The notes beneath the pieces are model-generated. The model was given only the letters and a program-made list of their open reading frames with translations, ran no database searches and was not told the origin of the DNA. This document shows positions 6,767 to 16,131 of a DNA stretch of 64,000 bases, piece by piece. The stretch's first letter is position 1. The number at the start of each line of letters is the position of its first letter. This stretch comes from Candidatus Villigracilis saccharophilus (GTDB lineage: Bacteria; Chloroflexota; Anaerolineae; Anaerolineales; Villigracilaceae), in the NCBI GenBank assembly GCA_016709305.1, contig JADJNA010000048.1, forward strand, positions 248,001-312,000, read 5' to 3'. Position numbers and translations under genes: made by a program.

Positions 6767-8235
6767 ATGCGAACAATTGCGGCAATTGATGTTAGCTCCA
6801 ATGCCATGCGTATCATGGTCGGACGAATCGTCTATGATGGGAAGGTTGAAGTAATGGAAAATCTACGCTTGCCTGTACGGCTGGGGCAGGATGCCTTCAC
6901 GACAGGGATTGTCAGTGACGAAACCGCCCAGCAAGCGGTGGATGCTTTCACCTGTTTCCGCAAAATGCTCGATGACCATAAAGTAGACAGGGTCCGCGCA
7001 GTTGCCACGAGCGCCTTGCGCGAGACAACCAACAGCGATCTCTTAATTGACCGGATTGCGCGTTCCACTGGCATTGAGATTGAGATCATTAGCGGGGAGG
7101 AGGAGGCGCGGCTTATTCATCTGGCCGTGGCCCATCTGTAAATCTAAATAAAAATGCGTTGTTGATGACTGGGGGGCAGTGTGGAGTGACTCTTAAAGGA
7201 TATCCTTTCCACTGAAAGTTACAATATGGGAACTGTGCGCCTGATCAAAGTTACAGCGAAAAAAACGGGATGCCTTTTTATAAACTGGTGCGGGAGTATG
7301 CCGAAGCGGCGGGTCACCGCATTGACCGTGAGCTGGGTTCGGAAAAAATAGAGATCTGCATGGGGACGGGGGGGAAGATCGAGGAGATGGGCAATTTGGC
7401 CAGCTTTCAAACGAGACAGCGAACGCGCCATCACTCTCGAAGAGCTGGATAAACTCGTTGAAACTCTGAGCAGGATGAAGGTCGAAGAAAGGATGCGAAA
7501 ATTCAAGTTGAAGCCTGACCGCGCAGATGTCATCCTGCCCGCTTCCATCGTCCTACAAATGATCGCCCACGAGGCAAAGATCAAGGAAGTGATCATCCCG
7601 CATGTTGGCTTGAAAGACGGCGTGCTTTGGGATATAGGCAACCCTGCAGAAGCCGCGCTTTCGCCGCGGAACAGTGTGGACTTCGCCTGCGGCGGTGAAA
7701 GTATCAGTTTGACGCGGAACACGCGAATCTTGTTGCCCGTCATGCGGCAAGTTTATTTGGCCAGTCCCATACTTTGCACAACTTGGATGAGGAAAGCAAA
7801 TTGCTGTTGGAAGTTTCCGCGTTGTTGCACGATATTGGCCATTTTATAAATACAATAGATCACAACAAACATGGGTATTACATTATGAAAGCCAGTCCAT
7901 TGATCGGGTTGTCTGAAGCCCGGCAAAATATCATCGCGAATATCATTCAATACCATCGCAAGTCAACACCTTCATTTCAAGATGACAATTTCAGAAACCT
8001 GCCCGCCAAAGACCGTATTGTGGTGACAGAACTTTCTGCATTAATACGTCTCGCAGATGCATTGGATGTGAGCCATACGGGACGAGTGAAAAATATAAGC
8101 CTCGAAGAACAAAAAAATACCTGGAAGTTAAAATTGCAGGGAGAAGGCGACCTTATGCTTGAAAAGTGGACACTTGAAAAACGTCTGAGACTTTTTCAGG
8201 ATGTGTTCGCGGTGAAGCTTGAGATCACGGAATAG
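6767..8235 (+). pseudogene. ppx: Decayed exopolyphosphatase / pppGpp phosphatase (Ppx-GppA with HD domain)
   Basis: The frames give successive parts of one Ppx/GppA protein. 6767-7138 has the ASKHA N-lobe (AAIDVSSNAMRIMV, RAVATSALRE, ISGEEEARLIHLAVAH). 7180-7400 has ESYNMGTVRL and ICMGTGGKIEEMGNLA. 7400-7710 has RMRKFKLKPDRADVILPA and IIPHVGLKDG. 7715-8235 is the C-terminal HD domain (LLHDIGHFIN, IIANIIQYHR, IRLADALDVS). At least four frame breaks, near 7138, 7200, 7400 and 7715, some with missing sequence, make a functional product unlikely unless the assembly is wrong. The lost DIGGGS nucleotide-binding block falls at the first break. The CHAD gene follows at once. Confidence 0.85.
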
Positions 8236-8238
8236 AAT

Positions 8239-9093
8239 ATGAATATACAGACCTTGTTATTGGATTCTCTAAACACCCGCTGGGGTAAATATAAAGCCGA
8301 ACTTAAAATCTGCCGCCAAGAATTTTCTGAGGAAGCGGTCCATGATTTCCGCGTGGCGGCGCGCCGATTACTCGCTTTTCTCGATCTCCTGCGTATGATG
8401 TTTCAAGATCAGGGAATAAAGAAAACGCGGCGTGTTCTCAAAGACCAGCTTGATGCTCTTGACGAACTGCGCAATACACAGGTATTGCTTGCCGATATGT
8501 CGGAAGTCATCCACGAAACTCCTGCGCTCCAGCCTTTTCAGGAATATTTACAGCACAAGGAAAAGAAGTTGCTGCGCGCGGCACGTAAAGAGATAAGATC
8601 GTTGAAACTCGCAAGTCTTGCAAAGCGGATTCGGAAACTCGATCAAATGATCCAGGCAGCTAAAAAAACCGATCTGAGTACGAGTTTGTTTTCAGTTGTT
8701 GATGAAGCATATGCGGTTGTCAACCAACGCTATGCCCTGATCGACTTGGGTCAACCCGCTACAATCCATCGCGTACGATTGGCGTTCAAGAAGTTCCGCT
8801 ACATGCTGGAAGTTGTTTCCCCAATTCTTCAGGATCTTCCCTCTGATCATCTGAAAAAATTGCATGACTATCAGTCAGCCATGGGGGATATTCAGGATGC
8901 GGAAGTGGCTTTGCAGGAACTCGCAAACTTTGACCAACATGCGCCCGCATCCTATGACCCCGAACCCGCCCACTCGTATTATAAAGAACGCCACGCCATT
9001 GCCCTGGCGGGTTATATCGAAGACAAAGGTGAGATAATCACCTTTTGGCGTACTGCGCGAGATCAACCGTTTCCACAGGAGAAAAGAACATGA
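8239..9093 (+). CDS. CHAD-domain protein
   Basis: A 284-residue, highly basic helical protein. CHAD domains use conserved His and Lys/Arg residues to bind polyphosphate. The diagnostic EEAVHDFRVAARRLLAFLDL (about residues 31-50) and the second-half repeat HRVRLAFKKFRYMLE are both present, so the domain is complete. There is no CYTH domain, so it is a stand-alone polyP-binding CHAD. It lies 3 bp after the broken ppx and overlaps sixA by four bases (ATGA), indicating translational coupling in a polyphosphate operon with ppk1. Confidence 0.9.
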   Translation: MNIQTLLLDSLNTRWGKYKAELKICRQEFSEEAVHDFRVAARRLLAFLDLLRMMFQDQGIKKTRRVLKDQLDALDELRNTQVLLADMSEVIHETPALQPFQEYLQHKEKKLLRAARKEIRSLKLASLAKRIRKLDQMIQAAKKTDLSTSLFSVVDEAYAVVNQRYALIDLGQPATIHRVRLAFKKFRYMLEVVSPILQDLPSDHLKKLHDYQSAMGDIQDAEVALQELANFDQHAPASYDPEPAHSYYKERHAIALAGYIEDKGEIITFWRTARDQPFPQEKRT

Positions 9094-9596
9094 ACTTATA
9101 TATCATCCGCCACGCAATTGCTGTAGATGAAGGCACGCCTGAATATGAACAGGATAACGAACGCCCGCTCACAGATAAAGGTAAAAAGAAAATGCGCCAG
9201 ATATCAAAAGGTTTGCGTACTCTCGGCGCAGACTTTGACCTGATCCTGTCCAGTCCATATGTCCGTGCCAAAGAGACCGCCGAGATCCTTGCGGATGTTT
9301 TCAAGGTCAAAGCTGAAGTCGCTTTCAGCGATAATCTTGTCCCGATGGGTGATCCTGACCTGTTGATCGCTGAAATGAATGAAAAATACAACGCGAACAG
9401 TATTGCATTGGTTGGGCATGAACCCCAACTAACCGCCCTGGTCAGTTTGCTGGCGGCTGAAAATGCGAGTGTGGATATGACCCTCAAAAAAGGCGGTGTC
9501 TGCCGACTCTCTGCCGACGACCTTCACCATACCCGCAAAGCTACGTTAGAATGGTTGCTTACGCCCGGTATCCTGGTTGAGATCGGCGAAAAATAA
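9090..9596 (+). CDS. sixA: Phosphohistidine phosphatase SixA
   Basis: 168 residues with the histidine-phosphatase RHA motif at the start (MNLYIIRHAIAVDE) and SSPYVRAKETAEIL, the second block of the family. The distal catalytic His is in LVGHEPQLTALVSLL. SixA removes phosphate from phosphohistidine in signalling proteins. The start at 9090 is chosen because a GGAG site in the end of the CHAD gene precedes it and the frame overlaps the CHAD stop. An earlier in-frame start at 9045 would add unrelated residues. Neighbours CHAD and ppk1 are commonly found with it. Confidence 0.9.
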   Translation: MNLYIIRHAIAVDEGTPEYEQDNERPLTDKGKKKMRQISKGLRTLGADFDLILSSPYVRAKETAEILADVFKVKAEVAFSDNLVPMGDPDLLIAEMNEKYNANSIALVGHEPQLTALVSLLAAENASVDMTLKKGGVCRLSADDLHHTRKATLEWLLTPGILVEIGEK

Positions 9597-9616
9597 AGAT
9601 CAAGAAAGAAGAATAT

Positions 9617-11731
9617 ATGGCTGAGCAAAAAAATAATCCACCCGAAATTGTTCCTGTTGACCTTACTTCTCCCGCTCTTTATATTAACCGTGAGTTGAGT
9701 CTGCTCGAGTTTCAGCGCCGCGTGCTGGAGGAAGCCTGGGACGAATCCAAGCCTTTGCTCGAACGCGCAAAATTCCTTGCGATCTTTGGCTCGAACATGG
9801 ATGAGTTCTTTATGGTGCGCGTCTCAGGCATTCGCAAACAGGTGGAAGCGCGGATCATGGAAATTTCTCCCGACGGCCTGACTCCGCCGGATCAGCTGGC
9901 GGCGATCCGCAAGCTGGCACTTGAATTAATGATCGAAGCGCAGCACTGTTATCAACGCAAACTTTTGCCCAAGCTTGTTAAAGCGGGCATCCATATTATC
10001 GACTATCAAAAATTAAACAAAACGCAAAAAGAACGAGCGGATACGTACTTCAAAGAAGTGATCTATCCCGTACTTACGCCGCTCGCGTTGGATCCCGGGC
10101 ATCCCTTCCCGCACATCTCAAATTTAAGCTTAAATCTTGCTATTGTGATCCGCGACAAAAAAGGGAATGAAAAGTTTGCGCGTCTTAAAGTGCCGGATAC
10201 TTTGCCGCGCCTTTTGCCGATCAAGCGTTCTTCGGGCGGAGTCCGCAAAGATGGGACAATTCCACATCAACATTATTTTGTCTGGCTTGAACAGGTCATT
10301 GCGTCCAATCTCCATGACCTGTTCCCCGGCATGGAAGTGACGGCCGCTCACCCCTTCCGTATTGTGCGCGATGCCGATATCGAAATTCAGGAACTCGAAG
10401 CAGATGACCTGCTTGAGACCATGCAGCAGAATATCCGTAAACGCAAGTTCGGCTCGGTGGTGCAGGTGGCTGTATATGAATCCATGCCTGAGAATATTCG
10501 CGAACTGTTGGTGGACAATCTTGAAGTAACCCGTAACGATGTCTATGTTTTGGATAGTCCGCTTGGCTTGAGCGGATTATGGCAGTTATACAGCAACGTG
10601 GAACGCCATGATCTGAAGGATAACCCTTACAAGCCTCGCGTTCCCAAGGCATTCAGACATGCCGCAACTGCAACGGATATCTTCGAAGCGATCCGAAGCG
10701 GAAATATTCTGGTCCATCATCCTTATGATTCATTCAAGCCCGTTGTTGATTTTATCAATGCCGCCGCGCGTGATCCGCAGGTGCTGGCGATCAAACAAAC
10801 ACTGTATCGGGTTGGCCCAAACGCGCCAGTGGTCGAAGCCCTGCTCGAAGCTGCCGAGCGCGGTAAACAGGTGGCAGTGCTGGTTGAACTCAAAGCGCGC
10901 TTCGATGAAGAATCAAATATCAGTTGGGCGCGCGCCTTGGAAGAAGTGGGCGTGCATGTGGTCTATGGTCTGGTTGGTTTGAAGACCCATTGCAAAGTCA
11001 CCATGGTGGTCCGTCAGGAGGGTGAGGGCATTCGCCGATATTTGCATCTTGCAACCGGTAATTACAATGCGAACACATCCCGTATATATGAAGACATCGG
11101 CATGTTTACCTGTGATGAAAACATGGGCGCGGATGCGACCGATCTTTTTAATTATTTAACAGGATATTCCACAAAACAGGAGTACCGCAAATTGCTGGTT
11201 GCCCCTGTCAGCCTGCGTAAGAAATTGGAAAAATATATTCTGCGTGAGATCGAACATGCCCAGCAAGGACGCAAAGCCCATTTGATCTTCAAGCTTAATT
11301 CGCTGGTTGACCCGCACATGATCCAGCTTTTATATCAGGCATCCCAGGCGGGCGTGAAGGTTGATCTGCTCGTGCGCGGTATGTGCTGCCTGCGGCCTGG
11401 CATAAAAGGCGTCAGCGAGAATATTCGTGTCATCAGCATTGTCGGGCGTTATCTCGAACACAGCCGCTTGTTTTATTTTCATAATGACGGCAAGGAAAAT
11501 ATTTATCTCGGCAGCGCAGACCTGATGACCCGTAATCTCAATCATCGTGTTGAAGTTGTCTTCCCGATCGAAAACAAGGATCACATTCATCATTTGCTCC
11601 ATCGTGTTTTGGATACTTATTTAAAAGACAACACTCGCGCGCGCATTCTTCAATCAAACGGCACTTATACACGCCTCGTTCCTGAAGCGGGAAAAGAGAT
11701 TGTCGATGTTCAGGAAAAGTTTATGAGTTGA
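9617..11731 (+). CDS. ppk1: Polyphosphate kinase 1
   Basis: A 704-residue PPK1 that builds polyphosphate from ATP. The N-terminal domain carries YINRELSLLEFQRRVLEEA, and FGSNMDEFFMVRV, which is strongly conserved. The phospholipase-D-like catalytic domains have GLKTHCKVTMVVR (with the autophosphorylated His) and HSRLFYFHNDG with YLGSADLMTRNLNHRVEV (second catalytic His and phosphate loop). The length matches the family. It ends the operon and its last 11 bases overlap the end of convergent phoR. With ppx broken upstream, the locus could make but not degrade polyP by this route. Confidence 0.97.
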   Translation: MAEQKNNPPEIVPVDLTSPALYINRELSLLEFQRRVLEEAWDESKPLLERAKFLAIFGSNMDEFFMVRVSGIRKQVEARIMEISPDGLTPPDQLAAIRKLALELMIEAQHCYQRKLLPKLVKAGIHIIDYQKLNKTQKERADTYFKEVIYPVLTPLALDPGHPFPHISNLSLNLAIVIRDKKGNEKFARLKVPDTLPRLLPIKRSSGGVRKDGTIPHQHYFVWLEQVIASNLHDLFPGMEVTAAHPFRIVRDADIEIQELEADDLLETMQQNIRKRKFGSVVQVAVYESMPENIRELLVDNLEVTRNDVYVLDSPLGLSGLWQLYSNVERHDLKDNPYKPRVPKAFRHAATATDIFEAIRSGNILVHHPYDSFKPVVDFINAAARDPQVLAIKQTLYRVGPNAPVVEALLEAAERGKQVAVLVELKARFDEESNISWARALEEVGVHVVYGLVGLKTHCKVTMVVRQEGEGIRRYLHLATGNYNANTSRIYEDIGMFTCDENMGADATDLFNYLTGYSTKQEYRKLLVAPVSLRKKLEKYILREIEHAQQGRKAHLIFKLNSLVDPHMIQLLYQASQAGVKVDLLVRGMCCLRPGIKGVSENIRVISIVGRYLEHSRLFYFHNDGKENIYLGSADLMTRNLNHRVEVVFPIENKDHIHHLLHRVLDTYLKDNTRARILQSNGTYTRLVPEAGKEIVDVQEKFMS

Positions 11732-12947
11732 TCGGAATTACAAAATAAAAAACACTTCCGCGACCTTCGTTGCTCTCTGCCCAAATTTTTCCGCCGTGCG
11801 CTTCGATGATATGTTTTGAGATTGAAAGTCCAAGTCCCGTACCTGAACCTGTGCGGGATTTGTCGACTCTGTAGAATCTTTCAAAGATACGGGTGAGACT
11901 CTCCGTTGGGATACCGACTCCCGAATCCCGCACAGCGAATCGCACGCCGCCGGTAACTGATTCAGTTTCGAGAGAAATATCTCCCCCGGGCTTTGTGAAT
12001 TTGACCGCGTTATGGATCAGATTCACCAGCACCTGCTCCAGCCGTGATTTATCTGCGCGGATATTTGGCAGACCATCCTCACACTTGATCGACAACTTCA
12101 GCCCTGCGCGTTCAGCCTGCATTCTCATGCGGTCGGCGGCAGATGTGACCAAACCCTTCGGCGCCAGCGGCGCGAGGATCAATTCCACCTGACCTGACTC
12201 AATGCGTGAGAGGTCAAGCAATTCCTGTGCCATCTGCGTCAGCGCGTCCACTTCAGTGCTGATCCTGCCCAGGAAACGCGGACCAGCTTCCGGGTCCGAT
12301 AATGCGCCGCTTTGTAATGTCTCAGTTAATGCTTTAAGTGAGGCAAGCGGAGTCCGCAGCTCATGCGAAACGTTGGAGATAAAATCCCGCCGCACGGTTT
12401 CGAGCCTGCGCACGCGGGTCAGATCCTGCACAAGCAGCAGGCTTCCGCTCGCGTGTGTATCTGGGATGGCGATCAACTGTAAAAATTGATGGCGGGCGGG
12501 CAGTTCAACCGACTCGCTTTGCATTTCATTGGTTTGCTGACAGCGTCTCCATGCGTCCACGAGTTGATGGTTGCGGACAACTTCGGTGACACTGTGTCCG
12601 GGCGCGGTTGAAATTTCAAAGAGCTTTTGCGCGGCTGGATTTGCAAACTGGATCAGTCCATTTGCATCGACAATGATCACGCCGTCGGTGAGCTGTTCAA
12701 GCACAGTGGAAAGGCGCGCATTCTCTGAGTTCAATGTCGAAAGTTGATTTTCAAAATATAACTTTAACGAGGCGACAGCATTCGAAAGATTTTCGATTTT
12801 ATTCAGGTCAGTGGGGAGGCTTTCCGGCGCGATGCGTGCAAGGTGGGCATATTCATCCACTCGTTTTTTTAAATCATAATATCGCCACGCATACCACGCA
12901 GCGACAAGGAATAAAATAATGCTCAAAAATAATTGAAACGAATTCAT
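11721..12947 (-). CDS. phoR: Phosphate-regulon sensor histidine kinase PhoR
   Basis: A 408-residue kinase: one N-terminal membrane helix (about residues 3-20), a coiled linker, and a PAS domain (about 70-170, GVIIVDANGLIQFANPAAQ). The HisKA phosphoacceptor is FISNVSHELRTPLASLKALT. The HATPase_c domain shows N-box NLIHNAVKFT, DSGVGIP and GTGLGLSI. With a single TM segment it lacks a large outer sensor, like E. coli PhoR, and would read phosphate through PstSCAB/PhoU. It follows phoB by 33 bp and ends within convergent ppk1. Confidence 0.9.
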   Translation of the reverse strand: MNSFQLFLSIILFLVAAWYAWRYYDLKKRVDEYAHLARIAPESLPTDLNKIENLSNAVASLKLYFENQLSTLNSENARLSTVLEQLTDGVIIVDANGLIQFANPAAQKLFEISTAPGHSVTEVVRNHQLVDAWRRCQQTNEMQSESVELPARHQFLQLIAIPDTHASGSLLLVQDLTRVRRLETVRRDFISNVSHELRTPLASLKALTETLQSGALSDPEAGPRFLGRISTEVDALTQMAQELLDLSRIESGQVELILAPLAPKGLVTSAADRMRMQAERAGLKLSIKCEDGLPNIRADKSRLEQVLVNLIHNAVKFTKPGGDISLETESVTGGVRFAVRDSGVGIPTESLTRIFERFYRVDKSRTGSGTGLGLSISKHIIEAHGGKIWAESNEGRGSVFYFVIPINS

Positions 12948-12980
12948 CCCGACCTTCGACCTTTGACCATCAATTGTTTT

Positions 12981-13691
12981 TCATCCTTCAAACCGATATC
13001 CGCCGCCGCGTACTGTCACAATGCGGGTGGGGTTGGATGAATCCGCTTCGATCTTTTGGCGCAGCCAGCGGACGTGTACATCCACAGTACGGCTGTCGCC
13101 GATGAAATCCCAGCCCCAGACACGCTCAAGGATGAATTCGCGCGAAAGCATCTGGCGGCGGTGTTCGGCGAGGAAGAGCAGGAGTTCATATTCTTTTGGC
13201 TTGATCGGTATCGCTTCACTGTTCAATGTGACCTCGCGGCGGGTAAGGTCAATGGTGAGATTATCAAAAGTTAATTTTTCGTGCGGCGTGTCGGCGTCTT
13301 TTGATTTTCCCATTTCCTCGCGCAACAAACGCGCGCGTCTAAGCTGTGACTTGACTCGCGCCATTAACTCGCGCATCGAGAATGGCTTGCTCATGTAATC
13401 ATCCGCGCCGACTTCGAGACCGACCACGCGGTCAATTTCATCGTCGCGCGCGGTGAGCATCAAAATGGCAGTGGACATTTCCTTGCGCAGAATGCGCGCA
13501 ACTTCGAAGCCGTCCATTTCGGGCAGCATGATATCCAGCACGATCAGGTCAGGTTTTAATCGCCGCGCAGCTTCGAGTGCGGAGCGGCCATCTCCAACTG
13601 TTTCCACCATATAACCTTCTTTTTTCAGGTTATAGGCAAGGGTCTCTTGTAAAGAGAGTTCATCTTCAACGATCAGAATTGTTTCAGGCAT
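12981..13691 (-). CDS. phoB: Phosphate-regulon response regulator PhoB
   Basis: A 236-residue OmpR/PhoB-family regulator. The receiver domain has acidic DE near residue 11, phospho-Asp in DLIVLDIMLPEMDG, and Lys in DYMSKPFSMREL. The winged-helix domain ends RWLRQKIEADSSNPTRIVTV and RGGGYRF. It would bind the TTAAC-type direct repeats found here. Its own gene has two such units upstream, suggesting autoregulation, and a TATATT box 7 bp from the ATG, suggesting a leaderless mRNA. phoR follows. Confidence 0.9.
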   Translation of the reverse strand: MPETILIVEDELSLQETLAYNLKKEGYMVETVGDGRSALEAARRLKPDLIVLDIMLPEMDGFEVARILRKEMSTAILMLTARDDEIDRVVGLEVGADDYMSKPFSMRELMARVKSQLRRARLLREEMGKSKDADTPHEKLTFDNLTIDLTRREVTLNSEAIPIKPKEYELLLFLAEHRRQMLSREFILERVWGWDFIGDSRTVDVHVRWLRQKIEADSSNPTRIVTVRGGGYRFEG

Positions 13692-13698
13692 TGATGGG

Positions 13699-13740
13699 AA
13701 TATACCATAAAGGAAATATTGTCTGTTAATGGGAGGTTAA
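13699..13740 (-). promoter_or_regulatory. Pho boxes and leaderless promoter of phoB
   Basis: Minus-strand TTAAC cores at 13740 and 13729, with a weaker TATTT at 13718, all 11 bp apart. TATATT (13704-13699) lies 7 bp from the ATG. Confidence 0.6.
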
Positions 13741-13745
13741 AGAAA

Positions 13746-13770
13746 AGAGCCTGCCGCTCGGGCAGGCTCT
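13746..13770 (-). terminator. Terminator upstream of phoB
   Basis: Stem AGAGCCTGCC and complement with a 5-base loop, followed by CTTTTCTTT on the minus strand, 4 bp past the stop of the next gene. It abuts the Pho boxes of phoB. Confidence 0.8.
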
Positions 13771-13774
13771 CGTT

Positions 13775-14392
13775 TTAGGGAATGATCTCGAATTCGATTG
13801 TTTGCTGAAGATTATCGTTTAAATATAAGTCAACTTTGTATTTCCCGGCAGGCCATGGATTGGCACTGTGATTCGACAATGTTCTATAATTTTTTACCGT
13901 TGCGACATCGGTGATATCAGACCTTACGGCGCCCGGCAGAAAACCTTTTACATCCACCACCGACCAGACGATCCGGATAACGTTTTTATTGGAGGGATCA
14001 TTGATATCAAAGAATAAATAAATGACCTGATCGGGCTTATATTTATTTGTGGTGAAAACACCCTTGATATCTGATGCCAGAAATCCATTAAAGATGCCTT
14101 CCTGCGCAGCAGCGGTTGCCGTGGGCGGCTCAAGGGTCGGGGTAAAGGTGAACGGCACCTCAGTGGGAGGAATAACAACTGTTTCTGTTGGCAGGATAGG
14201 CAAAGGAGTGGCAGTCACAATCGCAGTAATGATCAGCGGGGCGGGGGTTGGGGATGGGCTGGTATCGTTTCGGTTCAATACAAAGGGAATAATCGCAGCA
14301 ACAATGGTCGTCGCCGCGCCAATGATCGCGATTAATACATTTTGACTGATCTTTGATTCCTTTGCCCCTTCGCTTGAAGATTTGTTTTCCAT
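13775..14392 (-). CDS. Membrane-anchored protein of unknown function with Thr/Pro-rich linker
   Basis: 205 residues. An N-terminal polar stretch is followed by one membrane helix (NVLIAIIGAATTIVAAIIPF, about residues 18-37). A Pro/Thr linker (about 45-95) resembles cell-surface stalks elsewhere in the window. The about 110-residue domain beyond it is mostly beta (GVFTTNKYKPDQVIYLFFDI, GKYKVDLYLNDNLQQTIEFE), suggesting an Ig-like or jelly-roll fold outside the membrane. I do not recognise a family. Confidence 0.65.
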   Translation of the reverse strand: MENKSSSEGAKESKISQNVLIAIIGAATTIVAAIIPFVLNRNDTSPSPTPAPLIITAIVTATPLPILPTETVVIPPTEVPFTFTPTLEPPTATAAAQEGIFNGFLASDIKGVFTTNKYKPDQVIYLFFDINDPSNKNVIRIVWSVVDVKGFLPGAVRSDITDVATVKNYRTLSNHSANPWPAGKYKVDLYLNDNLQQTIEFEIIP

Positions 14393-14500
14393 AGATTCAC
14401 CTTCCTTTTTTAAGATTTTATATTAAGCAACCAGATTGTCAAGAAAAATCCGTTGAAATGCGATTGATTTTCCCCCATTGTAATGCGATATGCTGGAAAT

Positions 14501-14578
14501 ATGAGCCAAATAATCTTGTTTATAGGTATGACAGGAAAATTTAGGTGGAAATTGTTTCTGCAAATTTTGCGGGCGTAG
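14501..14578 (+). CDS. Possible 25-residue peptide
   Basis: ATG at 14501 six bases after TATGCT, 25 codons (MSQIILFIGMTGKFRWKLFL...), a stop, then a terminator hairpin 14 bp later. It has no ribosome site. It could be a leaderless peptide, a small RNA, or chance. It lies in an otherwise empty 240-bp gap. Confidence 0.2.
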   Translation: MSQIILFIGMTGKFRWKLFLQILRA

Positions 14579-14592
14579 AGCGAAGAAAAATG

Positions 14593-14622
14593 AAAGACCG
14601 TCAGTTGTGGCTGGCGGTCTTT
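14593..14622. terminator. Terminator in the 14.4-14.6 kb gap
   Basis: A 12-bp stem (AAAGACCGTCAG with a G-U pair) and a 6-base loop, with T-rich flanks on both strands. It lies 15 bp past the stop of the 14637-15596 gene, whose terminator it should be. Confidence 0.75.
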
Positions 14623-14636
14623 TGCTTGTTGTTATG

Positions 14637-15596
14637 CTATTGAATTGGCTTTCTGGATCTGCGTGTGAGTAGTTTCCACAATCCCCAGATGATCAACGCG
14701 GGCGGCGCAAGGATCGGGATAAGCACTACAAAGAGCCAGATCAGGAAGTTCACAATGCCTTGATATGCGAAGGTAACGGTCTCTTTGGCGTTGTTGAAGG
14801 TCTCACCCGGGTTCCACGGATTCGGAGTCGGGGTGACAACAGGTTCCAACTCGGGCAGTTCAGGTTCAAAGTTAATGGTGATCGTAGAGTAAGCGGAGCG
14901 GTCTTCCAGGTAATTCATCTGCCCTTTGATCTGTTCGATCTGTGACTCGATGGCAGAAAGTTCCTGGTTGATTCGCAGGGCTTCGTCAACTGTTTTGGCA
15001 CTGTCAAGGAACGTCTTAATACGTTCGCGTGTGGCTTCGAGGTTGGTTAGCTGTGATTGTAGGTCAACGAATTGATTGGTCACGTCTTCGCCCGAAGCGG
15101 TTTCGTCCAACACCTGAACTGAGAGTCCCCGCAGGCGGCTGAGGGTGTGCTCGAATTCCTGAACGGGAATTCCAATGGTAATGGCGGCGTATTTGTAATT
15201 TTTGCCATCATAATGGGGTTGAGACCACACCCGTGAGCTGACGATATATCCGCCCGCGTCGCCTACAACTTGAGTGGCGCGGTCTATGGCGATATCTGTG
15301 TCAGTCACCAGCAATTTGATCTCGGCGTTCTTAATGATCATATGCATGGATGCTAAGGCGCCGGGAGCGCTGTCTTGTGGCGGCATGGCGGTGGCATAGA
15401 TCGAGGGGAGCGCCTGGTTGCCTGCTTCCTTTGCGACATCATTCGCTCCACCAGCATTTTGGGCGGCTGGTTCTTCATAAGAAAGCGGTGCTTCAACAAC
15501 GAATGCTTCTGTTGCGGCGGGGGCACCTCCACAAGCGCTGAGAATCAGAACCCCCAATACGATAAATACGGCTAGGACATTGAATTTTGTTTTCAT
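14637..15596 (-). CDS. DUF4349-family lipoprotein
   Basis: 319 residues. The lipoprotein signal has lipobox LSAC (Cys about residue 22). A low-complexity Ala/Glu region follows, then a DUF4349 domain (about 85-290): IIKNAEIKLLVTDTDIAIDR, GGYIVSSRVW, the central coiled coil (VDLQSQLTNLEATRERI), and a final beta segment YSTITINFEPELPE. The C-terminus is one membrane helix (FLIWLFVVLIPILAPPALII) and a basic tail. So the protein is tied to the membrane at both ends with an outer coiled coil. The function of the family is unknown. Confidence 0.85.
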   Translation of the reverse strand: MKTKFNVLAVFIVLGVLILSACGGAPAATEAFVVEAPLSYEEPAAQNAGGANDVAKEAGNQALPSIYATAMPPQDSAPGALASMHMIIKNAEIKLLVTDTDIAIDRATQVVGDAGGYIVSSRVWSQPHYDGKNYKYAAITIGIPVQEFEHTLSRLRGLSVQVLDETASGEDVTNQFVDLQSQLTNLEATRERIKTFLDSAKTVDEALRINQELSAIESQIEQIKGQMNYLEDRSAYSTITINFEPELPELEPVVTPTPNPWNPGETFNNAKETVTFAYQGIVNFLIWLFVVLIPILAPPALIIWGLWKLLTRRSRKPIQ

Positions 15597-15680
15597 ATTC
15601 TCCTCCAGAAAGAATATTGTCGGCGTGATAATGGGTTGACGATAATGGGAGGAGAAATGTTCCGTGTTGTGAGGTTTGGC

Positions 15681-16124
15681 CTATTTCTTCATTGAAAATA
15701 TTTGGGCAACCTTGTTGGCCCAGCCTGCCTGGCTACAGCGGACCACCAGTTCGGCCAGTTCACGCGGCAGGACATTTTTGCTCAAAATATTTTCTGTTGG
15801 TATCCATAGTGGAAGATAAGTTCCATAGGCGGGATTATATTCGTTGTATTCCTCGCCTGTGCCTGTCCCAAAATCCCCGCTGATTCTGTATACTAAAAAA
15901 TAATGCTGTGTATTTCCGTTGATGAATACCTCGGCAGCTTTTTGTTGGATCTCGACCACAACGCCCAACTCTTCTTCAGCCTCGCGGACCGCGGCTTGTT
16001 CCGGGCTCTCGCCTTCGTCAATGCCACCGCCGGGAAATGCAAAATAATGTAACCCATTGCGATGGCGTTCGATGAGGGCCAGTTTGTTATTTTCGATCAG
16101 GATAATGCCGGAGCGGTTTCGCAT
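15681..16124 (-). CDS. NUDIX hydrolase
   Basis: About 147 residues from the chosen start (MRNRSGIILIEN at 16124), just after the ribF stop. An upstream in-frame ATG would overlap ribF. The Nudix box is complete: GGGIDEGESPEQAAVREAEE followed by ELGV, with the Glu residues that bind Mg. Such enzymes hydrolyse nucleoside diphosphates linked to other groups. The substrate is not predictable. It is the last gene of the nusA-ribF run. Confidence 0.85.
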   Translation of the reverse strand: MRNRSGIILIENNKLALIERHRNGLHYFAFPGGGIDEGESPEQAAVREAEEELGVVVEIQQKAAEVFINGNTQHYFLVYRISGDFGTGTGEEYNEYNPAYGTYLPLWIPTENILSKNVLPRELAELVVRCSQAGWANKVAQIFSMKK

Positions 16125-16131
16125 TTTGAGA

